Positions 34,574 through 45,579 are shown, counted from the first letter of the stretch. The stretch is 64,000 bases of DNA from Haematobia irritans (GCF_050003625.1 NC_134398.1:99985479-100049478); one strand, 5' to 3'. Notes: generated by a model from the sequence alone, not told the origin. Numbers and translations are program-made.

Positions 34574-37500
34574 AAATTTGGATGGTTCTACGGTTCCTCC
34601 AGATAAATCTTCACCATTGTAAGGCCGCTTGTGCTGCCTTAAAAGTTCTCCTGATGAAAGGAGACATAGATATAGTTCTTATTCAAGAACCATACATATA
34701 TAAGAACACGATCTGTGAATTAAGCACTCCGGGTTTCAAACTTTTGCATAATACCGGTACCGATATAAATCGAGCATGTATAATTGCTAAAAACGAACTA
34801 AACTTGTTTCTGCTTCCTTCATTGAGCAATGCAGACACTGTCGTAGCCAGTCTAGAGATATCCACATGCAAATATTGGGTATCTTCGGTCTACATGGGAC
34901 ATGATAGGGAGATGCCACCCTGTGCCGTTAAGACCTTAGTTGAGGAGTCACTAAAAACAAAGACAAAACTCATTATGGGATGCGATGCAAATGCACATCA
35001 TAGTATTTGGGGAAGTAGTGATACTAATGCAAGGGGAGAGTCGCTAATAGAGTTTATTTTGCGTACTAACCTGGTAGTTTGCAATAAGGGAGATGCACCA
35101 ACCTTCGTCACCAGGAACAGACAAGAGGTTTTGGACGTAACGTTGACCTCTCCGGAACTGAATGATAAGATATCTGAGTGGCAAGTTTTGAGGGAACATA
35201 GCTTCTCAGATCATCGCTACATCAGTTTCAGATTGGCTGTTCGTACTTCAAAGACCATATTTCCGCCAAATGTTAGGAAAGCTGATTGGAATAGGTATAG
35301 GGAATCGTTCAATTCGATGATACCGGAAATGCCGGAGACAAATATGAGCACTGTGCAAGATATCGAACACGCAGTGGAGCGGATTACTAAGGCCTTCAAC
35401 ATTTCACTGAAAGCTGCATGCCCTAGAGGAAAGCCAAGGGGAAAAAATCGGCCGCCATGGTGGACTACGGAGTTAAGTAATATGAGGAAATCCTGCAGGA
35501 AGCTCTTTAACAAAGCAAAGTCCACAAGAGCTCCGGAGGATTGGGACACTTACAAGATGAATCTGAGAGAATATAAACGAGAACTGAGAAGGTCTCAACA
35601 AAACTCTTGGGATGATTACTGTAGCAGTATTGAGAATACGTCAGAGGCTTCCAGACTACGGAAGGTACTAGCATCCACTAACACCGCTCCAGGTTTCATT
35701 AAAACATCGGAGGGAAATTGGACAACGTCCAGTGAGGAGACGTTGGAGTTACTTTTGGACACACACTTCCCTGGAAATCAGACGGTTGAACCATGTTCCG
35801 GCGGTGTAACAGAGGCTCAGCGATCATTTCCTATCGAGGAAATTGTGTCGGAATCTAGAATAAAATGGGCTTTAAATAGCTTTGGACCATTCAAATCCCC
35901 CGGACCTGATGGAATTACTCCGGCGGAGTTACATGCAGTGGCTGAAAGAGTTATCCCCTGGTTGACGGTGATATATAAACGATGTGTAAACTTAGCATAT
36001 ATTCCAGAAAAGTGGAGGGAAACAAAAGTCGTCTTCATACCTAAAGCAGGAAAAGCCTCTCACTCGAGTGCGAAAGATTTCCGACCAATCAGCTTATCCT
36101 CATTCCTACTTAAGACCCTGGAGAGGATGATAGACATGTATCTTAGAACTAGCGTGGATTCAAGTTTGCTCTCGAAACGACAGCATGCATACTCGAAGGG
36201 CAGGTCTACTGAGACCGCATTGCATGAACTAGTCAGCTTTATTGAAAGCTCACTATCTGTCAAAGAATACACAATCGTGGCGTTTCTAGACATCGAAGGG
36301 GCGTTCAATAATGTCCATCCGAGCTCGATATTAAATGGACTGACAACTCTGAATATTGATCCATGTATACTCAGGCTGTTAGACGAACTGCTAATGAAGA
36401 GACGTATTTCAGCCACACTAGGACAAGCAAACATACAAAAGTATGTGAACAGAGGCACTCCCCAAGGAGGAGTTCTATCACCTCTTCTTTGGAATGTTGC
36501 TTTAAATAGCCTTCTGGTTACTCTAGAAAAAGAAAGGATAAAAGTGGTGGCATACGCAGATGATGTAGCTCTGGCAGTCAGGGGAAAATTCCCATCCACA
36601 ATCAGAGATATTATTCAGAGGGCCCTCCGGATGACTGAAAAATGGGCGAAAGACAATGGTCTTGGGGTAAATCCTGCAAAGACAGAATTAGTCATGTACT
36701 GCAAAGATCGCAAAACTCCCACGGTTAGGCCTATTTCCTTAGGGGGTATTGAAATTCCCTTTGGTGATTGTGCAAAATACCTTGGCGTTATTTTGGACAG
36801 GAAGCTGAACTTTAAGCTTAATATTGAAGAAAGGGCGAGGAAGGCAACTGTAGCTTTGTACTCGTGCAAAAAGGCAATAGGAAAAAAGTGGGGACTAAAA
36901 CCAAAAATTGTGCATTGGCTATACACGGCAGTGGTTAGACCTATAATGCTATATGGTGTTGTAGTCTGGTGGCCGGCACTTCAGAAACCGACTTGTTTAG
37001 ATAAAGTTCAGCGTATGGCGAGCTTATGTATCTCAGGCGCATTTAGTAAGACAGGAACAGACTCCCTTAATGTCATGCTACATCTATTGCCTTTAGACAT
37101 TTTGGCCAAACAGTCAGCTGCAACAACGGCTGTGCGGTTGCGCGAGCTATCGCTGTGGTCGGAAAAAATGTACGGTCATAGTTCGGTCCTCAAAATAATG
37201 CCAGATGTGCCTAACGTAGTGGATTATACCCTGGCAAAACCACTTTTCGACAAAAAGTTTGAAACTCTAATTCCCAACAGTGAGGCGTGGTGTACACAGA
37301 CCCCGGGGAATAAAAGATATATAGATTTCTATACTGATGGCTCCAAATTGAATGGACAAGTGGGGTTCGGAGTATATTCTAAAGATCTGGAAATTCGAAT
37401 AGCGAAAAGATTACCTAATCACTGTAGTGTTTTTCAGGCTGAAATATTAGCAATAAGAGAGGTGGCGAATTGGCTGAGAAGTAATGTTCCAACAAATATT

Positions 37501-38307
37501 GGCATTAATATATACTCAGACAGTCAACCTGCAATAAAATCCTTGGACTCTGTGTTCCTCAACTCGAAAACGGCCATCGACTGCCGCAAATCTCTCAATG
37601 AGATGGCTGAGCAGTACAATATTCACCTAATATGGGTGCCTGGCCATAGGAACATACCGGGGAACTGCGAAGCGGATGAGTTGGCAAGGCTAGGGACTAC
37701 CTTACATATTCCAGGGGAACTGGAATTTGTTGGTATGCCCCTAGCTACCTGCAAGCTCATGCTGCGTGAGAAGGCTGTTAGGATGGCAAATGTTCGATGG
37801 GAGAATTGCAAGGGTTGTAACGACACCAAGCAAATATGGCCCCATTTCAACTTAAACCGCACACTAGATATGCTAATTTTCTCGAGACGTCAGATATCAC
37901 TCCTGATATCTGCTATAACGGGTCGCTGCCTGATAGGCGATTTTGCAAAAACTATTGGCGCGAAGTATAATGACTATTGTATGAGCTGTCATGATGCGGA
38001 GGAAAAAGAATCAATTAAACACCTCTTGTGTGAGTGTCCTGCATTTTGTGTAAAGCGCAAGCAACTTTTAGGAGCATATAGCTTCAGATTACTGGCGGAT
38101 CTGGAAAACGTTAACTTAAGCAGTCTGCTAATGTTTTTGGAACAATCTGGTTGGTTCAACAAAGAAAAATAATCAAGAAGGTTCAGCGGTTAAAACTAGA
38201 AGTGCCCATATGTAATAGGTACTTTTAGTTAATGTGGTATCACAATGGACTGAATAGTCTAAGTGAGCATGAATCTTAATCGGGCTGCCACTTTAACCTA
38301 ACCTAAC
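34574..38307 (+). mobile_element. Non-LTR retrotransposon with RNase H, ORF1 absent
   Basis: 3734 bp bounded on both sides by the 732-bp duplication. It contains one long ORF starting 8 bp from its left edge, a 3' UTR of about 130 bp, and a tail CTTTAACCTAACCTAACC rather than poly(A). There is no ORF1 or 5' UTR, so it is either 5'-truncated or an ORF2-only form. Endonuclease, reverse transcriptase and RNase H together, with a C-terminal zinc motif, fit the I/LOA/R1 group; the exact clade cannot be set by eye. Confidence 0.9.
34582..38172 (+). CDS. Non-LTR ORF2: endonuclease, reverse transcriptase, RNase H
   Basis: An intact 1196-codon frame encoding the enzyme that nicks target DNA and copies the element RNA there. 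From the N-terminus: an apurinic-type endonuclease (QINLHHCKAA at about 7, QEP at 35-37, GCDANAHHSIWG at 133-144, SDH at 209-211); a reverse transcriptase with SPGPDGITPAE, GTPQGGVLSPLL and the catalytic YADD at about 657; an RNase H with YTDGSK (about 916), SDSQPAIKS and WVPGHR (about 1017); and a C-terminal CMSC-H-C zinc motif at about 1133. Catalytic residues are present and there is no internal stop or frameshift, which is unusual in this window and implies a young copy. The first ATG gives a normal endonuclease start. Without ORF1 it probably cannot move unaided. Confidence 0.95.
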   Translation: MVLRFLQINLHHCKAACAALKVLLMKGDIDIVLIQEPYIYKNTICELSTPGFKLLHNTGTDINRACIIAKNELNLFLLPSLSNADTVVASLEISTCKYWVSSVYMGHDREMPPCAVKTLVEESLKTKTKLIMGCDANAHHSIWGSSDTNARGESLIEFILRTNLVVCNKGDAPTFVTRNRQEVLDVTLTSPELNDKISEWQVLREHSFSDHRYISFRLAVRTSKTIFPPNVRKADWNRYRESFNSMIPEMPETNMSTVQDIEHAVERITKAFNISLKAACPRGKPRGKNRPPWWTTELSNMRKSCRKLFNKAKSTRAPEDWDTYKMNLREYKRELRRSQQNSWDDYCSSIENTSEASRLRKVLASTNTAPGFIKTSEGNWTTSSEETLELLLDTHFPGNQTVEPCSGGVTEAQRSFPIEEIVSESRIKWALNSFGPFKSPGPDGITPAELHAVAERVIPWLTVIYKRCVNLAYIPEKWRETKVVFIPKAGKASHSSAKDFRPISLSSFLLKTLERMIDMYLRTSVDSSLLSKRQHAYSKGRSTETALHELVSFIESSLSVKEYTIVAFLDIEGAFNNVHPSSILNGLTTLNIDPCILRLLDELLMKRRISATLGQANIQKYVNRGTPQGGVLSPLLWNVALNSLLVTLEKERIKVVAYADDVALAVRGKFPSTIRDIIQRALRMTEKWAKDNGLGVNPAKTELVMYCKDRKTPTVRPISLGGIEIPFGDCAKYLGVILDRKLNFKLNIEERARKATVALYSCKKAIGKKWGLKPKIVHWLYTAVVRPIMLYGVVVWWPALQKPTCLDKVQRMASLCISGAFSKTGTDSLNVMLHLLPLDILAKQSAATTAVRLRELSLWSEKMYGHSSVLKIMPDVPNVVDYTLAKPLFDKKFETLIPNSEAWCTQTPGNKRYIDFYTDGSKLNGQVGFGVYSKDLEIRIAKRLPNHCSVFQAEILAIREVANWLRSNVPTNIGINIYSDSQPAIKSLDSVFLNSKTAIDCRKSLNEMAEQYNIHLIWVPGHRNIPGNCEADELARLGTTLHIPGELEFVGMPLATCKLMLREKAVRMANVRWENCKGCNDTKQIWPHFNLNRTLDMLIFSRRQISLLISAITGRCLIGDFAKTIGAKYNDYCMSCHDAEEKESIKHLLCECPAFCVKRKQLLGAYSFRLLADLENVNLSSLLMFLEQSGWFNKEK

Positions 38308-39039
38308 CATGGGTAGTTCACTGCGGGATGCTCCACGAGTGCAGCTACCTACGTATACCCACTTTAGTTCGTTGTCGTGGGGTGTAAATAGGTGAAAATC
38401 GGTGTTGAAAATAGTTGAAATAGTAACAGAAAGTACTTTTACCCCTTGACTTTTCTCTTCTCACAGATGAGGTACGCCCATGGGGCTTTCACTGGGGGAT
38501 GCTCCAAGGGTGCAGCTACCTACGTATACCCACTTTAGTTCGTTGTTGTGGGTTGTAAATAGGTGAAAATCCATATCGAAATTTTTGATAAAATTACTTA
38601 GCCCCCTTTTAAAATTGAAATAAGCTACGTTTATGGAAATATAACGGTAGCTTTCTTGTCAATCTGGGCTTTCTATTTATTTCAAAATTTAAAAGAAATT
38701 GTATCCATAATGCGTTCAAAAACGGACATAAAAGTTGATTTGAACCCCCCTGATTTCTTCTCTCACAGATGACCTACGCCCATGGGATTTTCAGTGGGGT
38801 ACGCTCCACAGTTGGGGTCACCAACGTGTATCCCCTGTGGTTCGTTCTCGTCTATCAGAAATAGCCAAAAAGAAGTTTGAACAGTTTAGGCATATAATTG
38901 GGTATTAACTCACTCTATTTTAAAGTCGTAAATATAAAATAATTAACAAAATTTGTTCATATTTGATTGCATTTACACCCTTAAAGCTAATAGAATCAAT
39001 TAAATGTTTGTGAAAGCTATGCCCCAGCAACGATTTTTA
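38308..39039 (+). repeat. 732-bp direct duplication, copy 2 (3' flank of non-LTR element)
   Basis: Begins immediately after the CCTAACC tail. No mismatch to 33842-34573 was found on line-by-line comparison. Confidence 0.88.
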
Positions 39040-40110
39040 GCTGTTAGAAAATACATTAATGTCCCCCTTTTTATCTCGTTAACTAGATGACCTACGCCTC
39101 TGGCATTTGGGAGAAAGGATTCTCCTGGATTGGGGCTAATGTGCTATACCCACTTTTGCCTTTTAACTCTTCCTAGAAATGTTCGAAAATCGACCCACAA
39201 AATTGGCCTAAATATAATTGACCCCCCTCAGACTTAAAGCCCAGCTACGCTCATGGAATCTCCAGAATAGTCTTCTACGCGCTTATAGCTAATAGAATCA
39301 ATTAATTTTTTTTTAACTATGCCCCAGCAATGATTTTTAGCTGTTAGAAAATACATTAATGTCCCCCTTTTTATCTCGTTAACTAGATGAGGTCATCTAG
39401 TTAACGAGACAAAAAGGGGGACATTAATGGCATTTGGGAGAGAGGATTCTCCTGGCTTGGGGCTAATGTGCTATACCCACTTTTGCCTTTTAACTTTTCC
39501 TGGAAATGCTCGAAAGTCGACCCACAAAATAGGCCTAAATATAATTGACCCCCTCAGACTTAAAACCCAGCTACGCTCATGGAATCTCCAGAATAGTCTT
39601 CTACACCCTTGAAGCTAATAGAATCAATTAAAAGTTTGTAAAAACTATGCCCCAGAAATGATTTTTAGCTGTTAGAAAATACATTAATGTCCCCCTTTTT
39701 ATCTCGTTAACTAGATGACCTACGCCTCTGGCATTTGGGATAGAGTATTCTCCTGGCTTGGGGCTAATGTGCTATACCCACTTTTGCCTTTTAACTCTTC
39801 CTAGAAATGCTCGAAAATCGACCCACAAAATTGGCCTAAATATAATTGACCCCCCTCAGACTTAAAACCCAGCTACGCTCATGGAATCTCCAGAATAGTC
39901 TTCTACACCCTTAAAGCTAATAGAATCAATTAAATTTGTTTAAAAACTAGGCCCCAGAACGGTTTTATAGTTATTAGAATTTACATGAATGTGCCCCCTT
40001 TATCTCATTAACTAGATGACCTACGCCTCTGCCCTCCTTGCGGGTGAGTTCTCCTATCTTCGAGCTAATGCCCAATACCCACTTTTGCTTTTTAACTCTT
40101 CCTAGAAATG
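39040..40110 (+). repeat. Satellite-like tandem array, right block
   Basis: Continues the array after the duplication with about 300-bp units marked by AACTAGATGA at 39081, 39381, 39709 and 40010 (periods 300, 328, 301). Units hold TTAATGTCCCCCTTTTTATC, GATTCTCCTGG(A/C)TTGGGGC and CAGCTACGCTCATGGAATCT. The 39381 unit contains a 37-bp-arm inverted duplication. Confidence 0.88.
39354..39429. repeat. 37-bp-arm near-perfect hairpin inside the array
   Basis: 39354-39390 (CATTAATGTCCCCC...AGATGA) is the reverse complement of 39393-39429 with one mismatch and a 2-bp spacer GG. It replaces the usual CCTACGCCTCT sequence of the unit. Confidence 0.9.
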
Positions 40111-40379
40111 CCCGAAAAAGTCCAATGAATGTAAAATCCATCTTTCTATATTTTTTTGAATTGCATCTATATTACTCTAAATAACTTTTTGCTCACAATT
40201 ATGTTAAGTATACACGCATTTTCGTTCAGAAAATGTGTAATGTAGCAAAATATATTTAATTTGTCGCAAAAAAGTCTTAAATTCGCAACAAAAACGAAAA
40301 TGCAAAAAATTAAAGTGGTTTGTGTCTTCGCTAAAACAACTTTAGAAAACAACTTTAACTTCACACCCTTCTTAAAATT

Positions 40380-40600
40380 GTGAAAGGTATATTACAAACA
40401 ATTTTCGTCTTTCCAAATGAAATAACATGATAGTTTTTCAGATATTTTTCCAGACACGCTGCCTCCATAGAGAATTAACACACTGACTGATAAACGCTAC
40501 AACATGTAAATTGCAACTTGTAACTCAACATCATTCTTTTATTAATGCAAAAAACAATTATAGGGCTGTTTTCTTTTTGCACTGATAACAAGTGCTAAAA
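40380..40600 (-). repeat. Family F fragment next to GGGCTGTTTTC element end
   Basis: 40380-40558 is a reverse-complement fragment of family F (compare 49060-49240). It is followed by GGGCTGTTTTCTTTTTGCAC, the terminus also seen at 51330-51354 and 51474. Confidence 0.6.
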
Positions 40601-41364
40601 TAAAACTCAAAAAAAAATTTCAGTTCAAATTTCGATTTTGATTGGCAACACTTGGTCCCCAGCTGTCAAAATGAAATTTTTTGTTTACAAATAAAAAAAG
40701 AGGATAGAGACCGCAAGAGGATAAAGATAGCAACAAGTGAATTTTGATAATATTAAATATAGATACATAAACAAAAAATTAATAAACCAAAGTTTGTGGT
40801 GGTAATTTGCATAATAATTGTTTTTGCCCTAAATCAACTTGTCGGTAGTGAAATGGATTTGGAAAATGGATGGATTTAAATAGTTCTGTAAACAAGTGGA
40901 ACAATTCCAAAAGCTATTGAGAGCTTTACAAAATGAACACAGTCATTTGTATGAAGTGATCAAGTAAAATATCTGCCTTACCCCCAGAGCCTGAGCCACT
41001 ACAAACAAAGCCGATTACAAGTGTTGCGGACACGGATAAAATGGAAATTATGTCCAAGAATTGTGCAGAACTAAAGCAGACACTGGCAGACAATTGCAAG
41101 TCCAAGAAGAAACAAAAGGAAAAGTCTAAATCTAAAAAGAATGATAGCAATCAAGTGACCAATATCAGTAAGGAATCATCACCAGCCATATCGGAGGAAA
41201 CAGTCGCCAAGGTACAAGAATCCAGCGAGGTGCAGGAAAATAGTATAAGCAATACAAATGGCGACGTTGAGACGAATAAAAAGAGGCTGTCAATGAAATA
41301 CTAGCGCATGCCGCGGACGTTCCTTCTCCCAATGACATAATTGTAACAGAAGAGTCTGTTGAAC

Positions 41365-42664
41365 CCAGGTCTGTGGAGTCGAGTCAATTTTGCTCGACTC
41401 CGACTCCAGCATTTTTCATCAGCTCGACTCCGACTCCTGGCAATATAACTAAATCTCATTTTAATTTGTAGTTCTATTGTGGGGGTATCATAAATGGATC
41501 GATATAAAGTATCATATTTTTTTATGTGTAGAAAAATGGTCTTAATTTCACACTTGTTGCCAATTGAACTCTATATTTCAAATTTAGGGCAATGTCTGTC
41601 CTATATTTACAAATATATTTACAATTTTTGATGGCAATTTCGGAACAACGCATTTATGATTCATCAGTCGATAGATATGTATTAGAGGTATAGGAAAATT
41701 TGAGTCATTTTTACAAGTTTTCGGCTTAGGTAGTGAGTATCAGTGAGCATCAGTAAGAAAAAAATTGAGAAAATTTGTTATAGAAATAAAATGTGTAATA
41801 AGTGAAAAATTGCTATAGAAATACAATTTTGAAAAAAAAAAATGTAGAAATAAAATTAAAAAAAAAAAATATCACTAGAAATACAAATTTGAAAAAAAAT
41901 TGTGTATTGAACAAAATTTTGCAAAATTTTCCATAGAAGTGATATTTTGCAAAAATTTTCTATAGAATAAAATTTTGCAAAATTATCTAAAGACACAAAA
42001 TTTTGATTAATTTTTTTATAGAAAAGAATTTTGACATAATTTTCTATAGAAATAAAATTTTAAAAACATGTTTGTGTAGTAAGTAAAATTTTGCAAAATT
42101 TTCTATTAATCAAAATTTTGAATAAATATAGAAATAAAATTTTGACAAAATTACAACAGAAATAAAATTTTGAAAAAGTGTACTAAATAAAATTTTGCAA
42201 AATTTTCTGTAGAAATAAAATTTTGCAAAATATTATATAGAAACAAAATATTGACTAAATTTTCTATAGAAATAAAATTTTTACAAAATTTTCTGCAGAA
42301 ATAAAATTTTGACTAAATTTTCTATAGAAATACAATTTTGACTAAATTTTCCATAGGCAAAAAATATTTCTATAGTAATAAAATTTTGACAAAATTTTCT
42401 ATAATAACAACTTTGATTCGGCCCATCTGCTAACATTCTAGGAAACATAAAATGATCTCCGTAATTGGAAGTTGATTTTCATTTACTGTCGTGCCGTACA
42501 TTGCTCGAATGAATAACGCAATGGAAACTAATTTTCGTACAAACGTGTTTACTTACAAAAATATGAAGTGTTTTAAAAAATTTAGTTTAGCCGGAGTCTG
42601 AGTCGAGCAAAATTTTTGATACTCCGACTCCAGCAAAATCTTCAGACTCCGCCTCCACAGCCCT
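41365..42664. mobile_element. Non-autonomous hAT element, 1.3 kb
   Basis: Ends CCAGGTCTGTGGAGTCGAG and GACTCCGCCTCCACAGCCCT, flanked by an exact 8-bp duplication TGTTGAAC (41357-41364, 42665-42672). The CAGGGCTGTGGAGTC-type terminus recurs at 49646. The interior is mostly AT-rich plus the 28-bp minisatellite, with no transposase. Confidence 0.88.
41760..42410 (-). repeat. About 28-bp minisatellite
   Basis: Around twenty degenerate TCTATAGAAATAAAATTTTG units inside the hAT element. Confidence 0.85.
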
Positions 42665-42700
42665 TGTTGAACGAGTGCCAGTTTCTAATTAGATATACAA

Positions 42701-43399
42701 TACCAAATTTTTTTATATGTATCTCTTTCTTGCACTTGCTGCGCTCCTCTTTACACATTTAAATTGTTCCTATCATATGGACTTAGAATTACTGATACTG
42801 ATATTGTTCCAAATTAGCCCTTTGGCCTTGGTACATTGACGTAATTCATAAAAAATATATAAAAATGTTGCTACATTTAGTTCATTAAAGAATAACCATA
42901 AATCCATACGATATTATATTAAGCTCTTCAATTGTTCTAAGGGCTTTAATTCACCACCACATATTTCTCTTTCTCATTTATATTATATTAAACGAAAACA
43001 ATATCTATTTCGTATTTGTTTATTTTTTTTATTAAAACGATAAATAATAAATGCTTTCGTCTTACTTGTTAAAGAAGATTGTAAAAGCTTTTAATTATTG
43101 GATTAGTGATAGGCTTTGTTATAGTCATGGCATGCAAATACACGAAATGTCTGCGTGTATGTAATCCTCTTTTCTATATTATCCATTTTTTGAGGCTCAA
43201 CAAATGATTTCTCACCTGCCCAAAGCATGCGAACGTGTATTTAATTGTTTGTAATTACCCTTTGGTGTGATGTTGGCGGTAGTGTTATGTAGGCATCCAA
43301 GTTTCTAACCCACCAAAAATGGCGCATTCAACAAGTTAGTTTTGGTTTGATAAAATTTTCTAAGAAATAAAAAATTAAAAAAATTTCTATAGAAATACA
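42701..43399. other. No gene seen
   Basis: AT-rich sequence. No frame, terminal repeat or recognised motif. Confidence 0.5.
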
Positions 43400-43523
43400 G
43401 ATTTCGTAGATTATTTTTGGCGATATGGACCAAATGTTGTGTGATTGGCCATTGCCTATATTTAACTAAAGACCGATGTGGACCAATTTTTGCATGGCTG
43501 TTAGAGACAATATACTAACCCAC
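43400..43523 (-). repeat. Fragment of the 153-bp-unit muscoid repeat (left of gypsy)
   Basis: GATGTGGACCAATTTTTGCA and CTGTTAGAGACAATATACTAAC match the 5.0-5.5 kb units inverted. The repeat resumes at 48454, so the gypsy element was inserted in it. Confidence 0.75.
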
Positions 43524-43692
43524 TGTCAAGATCGCGAAACAATCATAAAATTTGGTTTTAAATTAGTTTATTTATTAATAAAATAAAAGTATTTCAAATA
43601 AAATCAATGTTTCAATTCAATTCTGGCCGCACTTAGGTTTACACGTCTTCACTCGTTAACGCTCTCTCACTGACTGCCCTTGTGCTCTGACA
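43524..43692 (-). repeat. Gypsy 3' LTR
   Basis: 169 bp, TGTCAGAGCACAAGG to ATCTTGACA on the minus strand. A purine-rich AGGAGAGGCCGAGC tract just upstream is the likely polypurine primer. AATAAA is present within the LTR. Confidence 0.9.
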
Positions 43693-44113
43693 GCTCGGCC
43701 TCTCCTGACACTTCGTCCGTCCCGGACGAATCTCCCTCAGAATCATCATGACAGTCCAAATCGGGCACTAGACTGCACCATGGTTTGACATGATCACTAG
43801 ACAGAACGTTGCAGTAACGACGTCGAGCACGGGGTGCATCTGGCAAATCTTCCACCAGATATCGGTCAAATTCCAGCACCCTAGTAATGATATATGGCCC
43901 CTTGTACTTTGGGTCCAATTTGTGTGTATCTCCGGTTGCTGTGGGTACATAGTCGATAACAACCAAATCTCCCACTTGGTACTTCCTCGGATTTCTGTGT
44001 TTCTGGTCGAAACGTAGTTTCCATTTCCTTTTCTCCTCTTCGATATTCGACAGCGCTAATCTTTTCTTTTCGTCAACATCTTCTTCTCCATCGTTGTCGT
44101 TGAGTGCTTGCAC
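43667..44113 (-). pseudogene. Gypsy integrase C-terminal part
   Basis: 148 codons forming the end of pol. It includes an acidic/Lys-rich stretch and a chromodomain-free tail with QVGDLVVI and YKGPYIITRVLEFDRYLV, which resemble the integrase C-terminal beta-barrel that binds DNA. The frame is displaced by one base from the integrase core upstream, in a T-rich run near 44150, so the protein is interrupted. It stops 26 bp inside the 3' LTR. Confidence 0.8.
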
Positions 44114-44141
44114 AATTCTATTCTCGTTGACGTCACGTGGG

Positions 44142-45572
44142 TTAAAACAAAAAAACTAATTCATTGGGACTCAAACGAGTAGTCGAATTAGGTTGAGAGT
44201 TTATGCACCATTGAATATTGGACAAGTTCCTATCCCAGTCCTTCGGATTTGTTGTTGTACATTTTAGTGATGCCAAAATGGTCTTATTCACCCGCTCTGC
44301 TTGACCGTTGGCCCTTGGGGTTCGTACGGCAGTTTTCACGTGTTGTATCCCGTGTCTCTTCAAAAACCCTTCAAATTCCTTTGAGGTGAATGCCGTACCG
44401 CGATCCGTGGTGACCTTCAAAGGTTGACCAAATTTAGTCATTGCCTCGAGCAACATGTTTATGACTGGCGTTGTTTTCGTATTTCTCACAGCCTTTAATA
44501 CCGTATACTTGCTAAATGCACACACCATCACAATAATGTGAACGTTGCCCTTTTTGCTTCTGATAAAGGGTCCTAAGTGATCCATATTCACTGCTCTGAA
44601 CGGTATCGGTAATATTTCCACTGAATGCATTTGACCCTCCGGTTTACCGCTTTTCACTTTGTTCAAACAACATTCAGGACATGCATCGATATATGATTTG
44701 ATGTATCGCCTCATATGTTGAAACCAAAAATCTTTCGATATGCGCTGCAAAGTCTTTTCCAAAGCAAAATGACCAGCATCGTCATGACATGACTTCGTTA
44801 TGCGCCATCTGACTCCCTTTGGCACGACAAGCTTAATCTGGTCTTCGATTCGACGATACAGCCTTCCATCCTTGATCTCATAATCCTTACGAATCTGTTT
44901 AGGGTCTAATAAATCGTTATCGGTCAATATTAATACGATTTCACGCAATCGTTCATCTTGGAGCTGCATGGAAAATATCCAATCATTGTCGTCGTTTGAC
45001 GATATAGCCAATATCCTTTCGGCTACGCTGCTGGCTCTATCAGGTGGCATGCTTGGAGCCCGGCTCATTGCATCGACATACTGCATCCTTGAGCCTGCTC
45101 TGTGCCTGCAGACAAAATCAAATTCTTGTAACTTGAGCCACCATCTGGCGATACGAGGAGATAGTGGTGTGGTTGCTTTGGTCGTTACAATGGCGTTGCA
45201 ATCAGTGACAACCTGGAACGAAGTACCCAACAAATACATTCGAAACCGTTCGAGTGATTCAACAATTGCTAAAACCTCTAGCTCGTGGCTGGGATACTTT
45301 ACTTCGTACTCATTACATCGCCTGCTGTAGTAAAACACCACCTTCATTCCGTCGTCTTCCTTCTGAAGCAACATTCCCGACAATCCACGGCTGCTCGCGT
45401 CAGTATGCACCTCATGTTCCTTTGCAATATCGAATAGGACTAACACTGGTTGACATGTTATAGCTGCTTTCAACTTTTCAAAAGCGTATTCTTGTTCCTG
45501 GCCCCACTCAAAAACATTGTCCTTCTTAAGCAATCTTCTTAACGGTTCTGATAGTGTACAATAATTGCTCAC
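44142..45572 (-). pseudogene. Gypsy pol: RNase H and integrase core
   Basis: 476 codons. The start SNYCTLSEPLRRLLK is the RT connection; the RNase H follows with VHTDASSRGLSGML (about 57) and YPSHELEVLA; then DAMSRAP. The integrase has an HHCC finger (H..., CPECC near 275-300) and the DDE core: MDHLGPF, TDRGTAF and ANGQAERVNK. RNase H removes the RNA strand and integrase joins the cDNA to chromosomal DNA. The catalytic residues look intact, but the frame is cut off on both sides: upstream by a small deletion near 45650, downstream by a frameshift near 44150. Confidence 0.9.
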
Positions 45573-45579
45573 AAACTTC

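Larger units (their letters stand above)
40640..42700 (+). pseudogene. Possible degenerate cellular gene interrupted by a hAT element
   Basis: Unrecognised. An upstream TTGGCAACACTTGG...CAGCTGTCAAAATG stretch looks like fly promoter DNA. Then three coding-like blocks lie in successive frames: 40898-40963 (EQFQKLLRALQNEHSHLYEV, helical); 40956-41304, a hydrophilic Lys-rich stretch (KKKQKEKSKSKK) followed by a Ser/Glu-rich one; and 41287-41364 (NEILAHAADVPSPND), whose frame would resume after the hAT element and stop as RVPVSN at about 42691. Codon-like composition and lack of repeats set it apart from its surroundings. The frame changes argue for a pseudogene, or for introns and sequence error that cannot be resolved here. 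The protein family is unknown to me. Confidence 0.4.

Noticed and set aside
38290..38308. Telomere repeat (CCTAA)n
   Set aside because: Only two to three units and placed precisely at the 3' end of the retrotransposon; better explained as its tail.
33842..39039. Long terminal repeats of an LTR element
   Set aside because: The 732-bp copies are satellite-array sequence continuous with outside DNA, the ends are not TG...CA, and the internal protein is a non-LTR type with an apurinic-like endonuclease and no integrase.
41760..42410. Regular short repeats resembling a CRISPR array
   Set aside because: Units are contiguous, degenerate and AT-rich with no unique spacers; the same minisatellite occurs in three places in a eukaryotic context.
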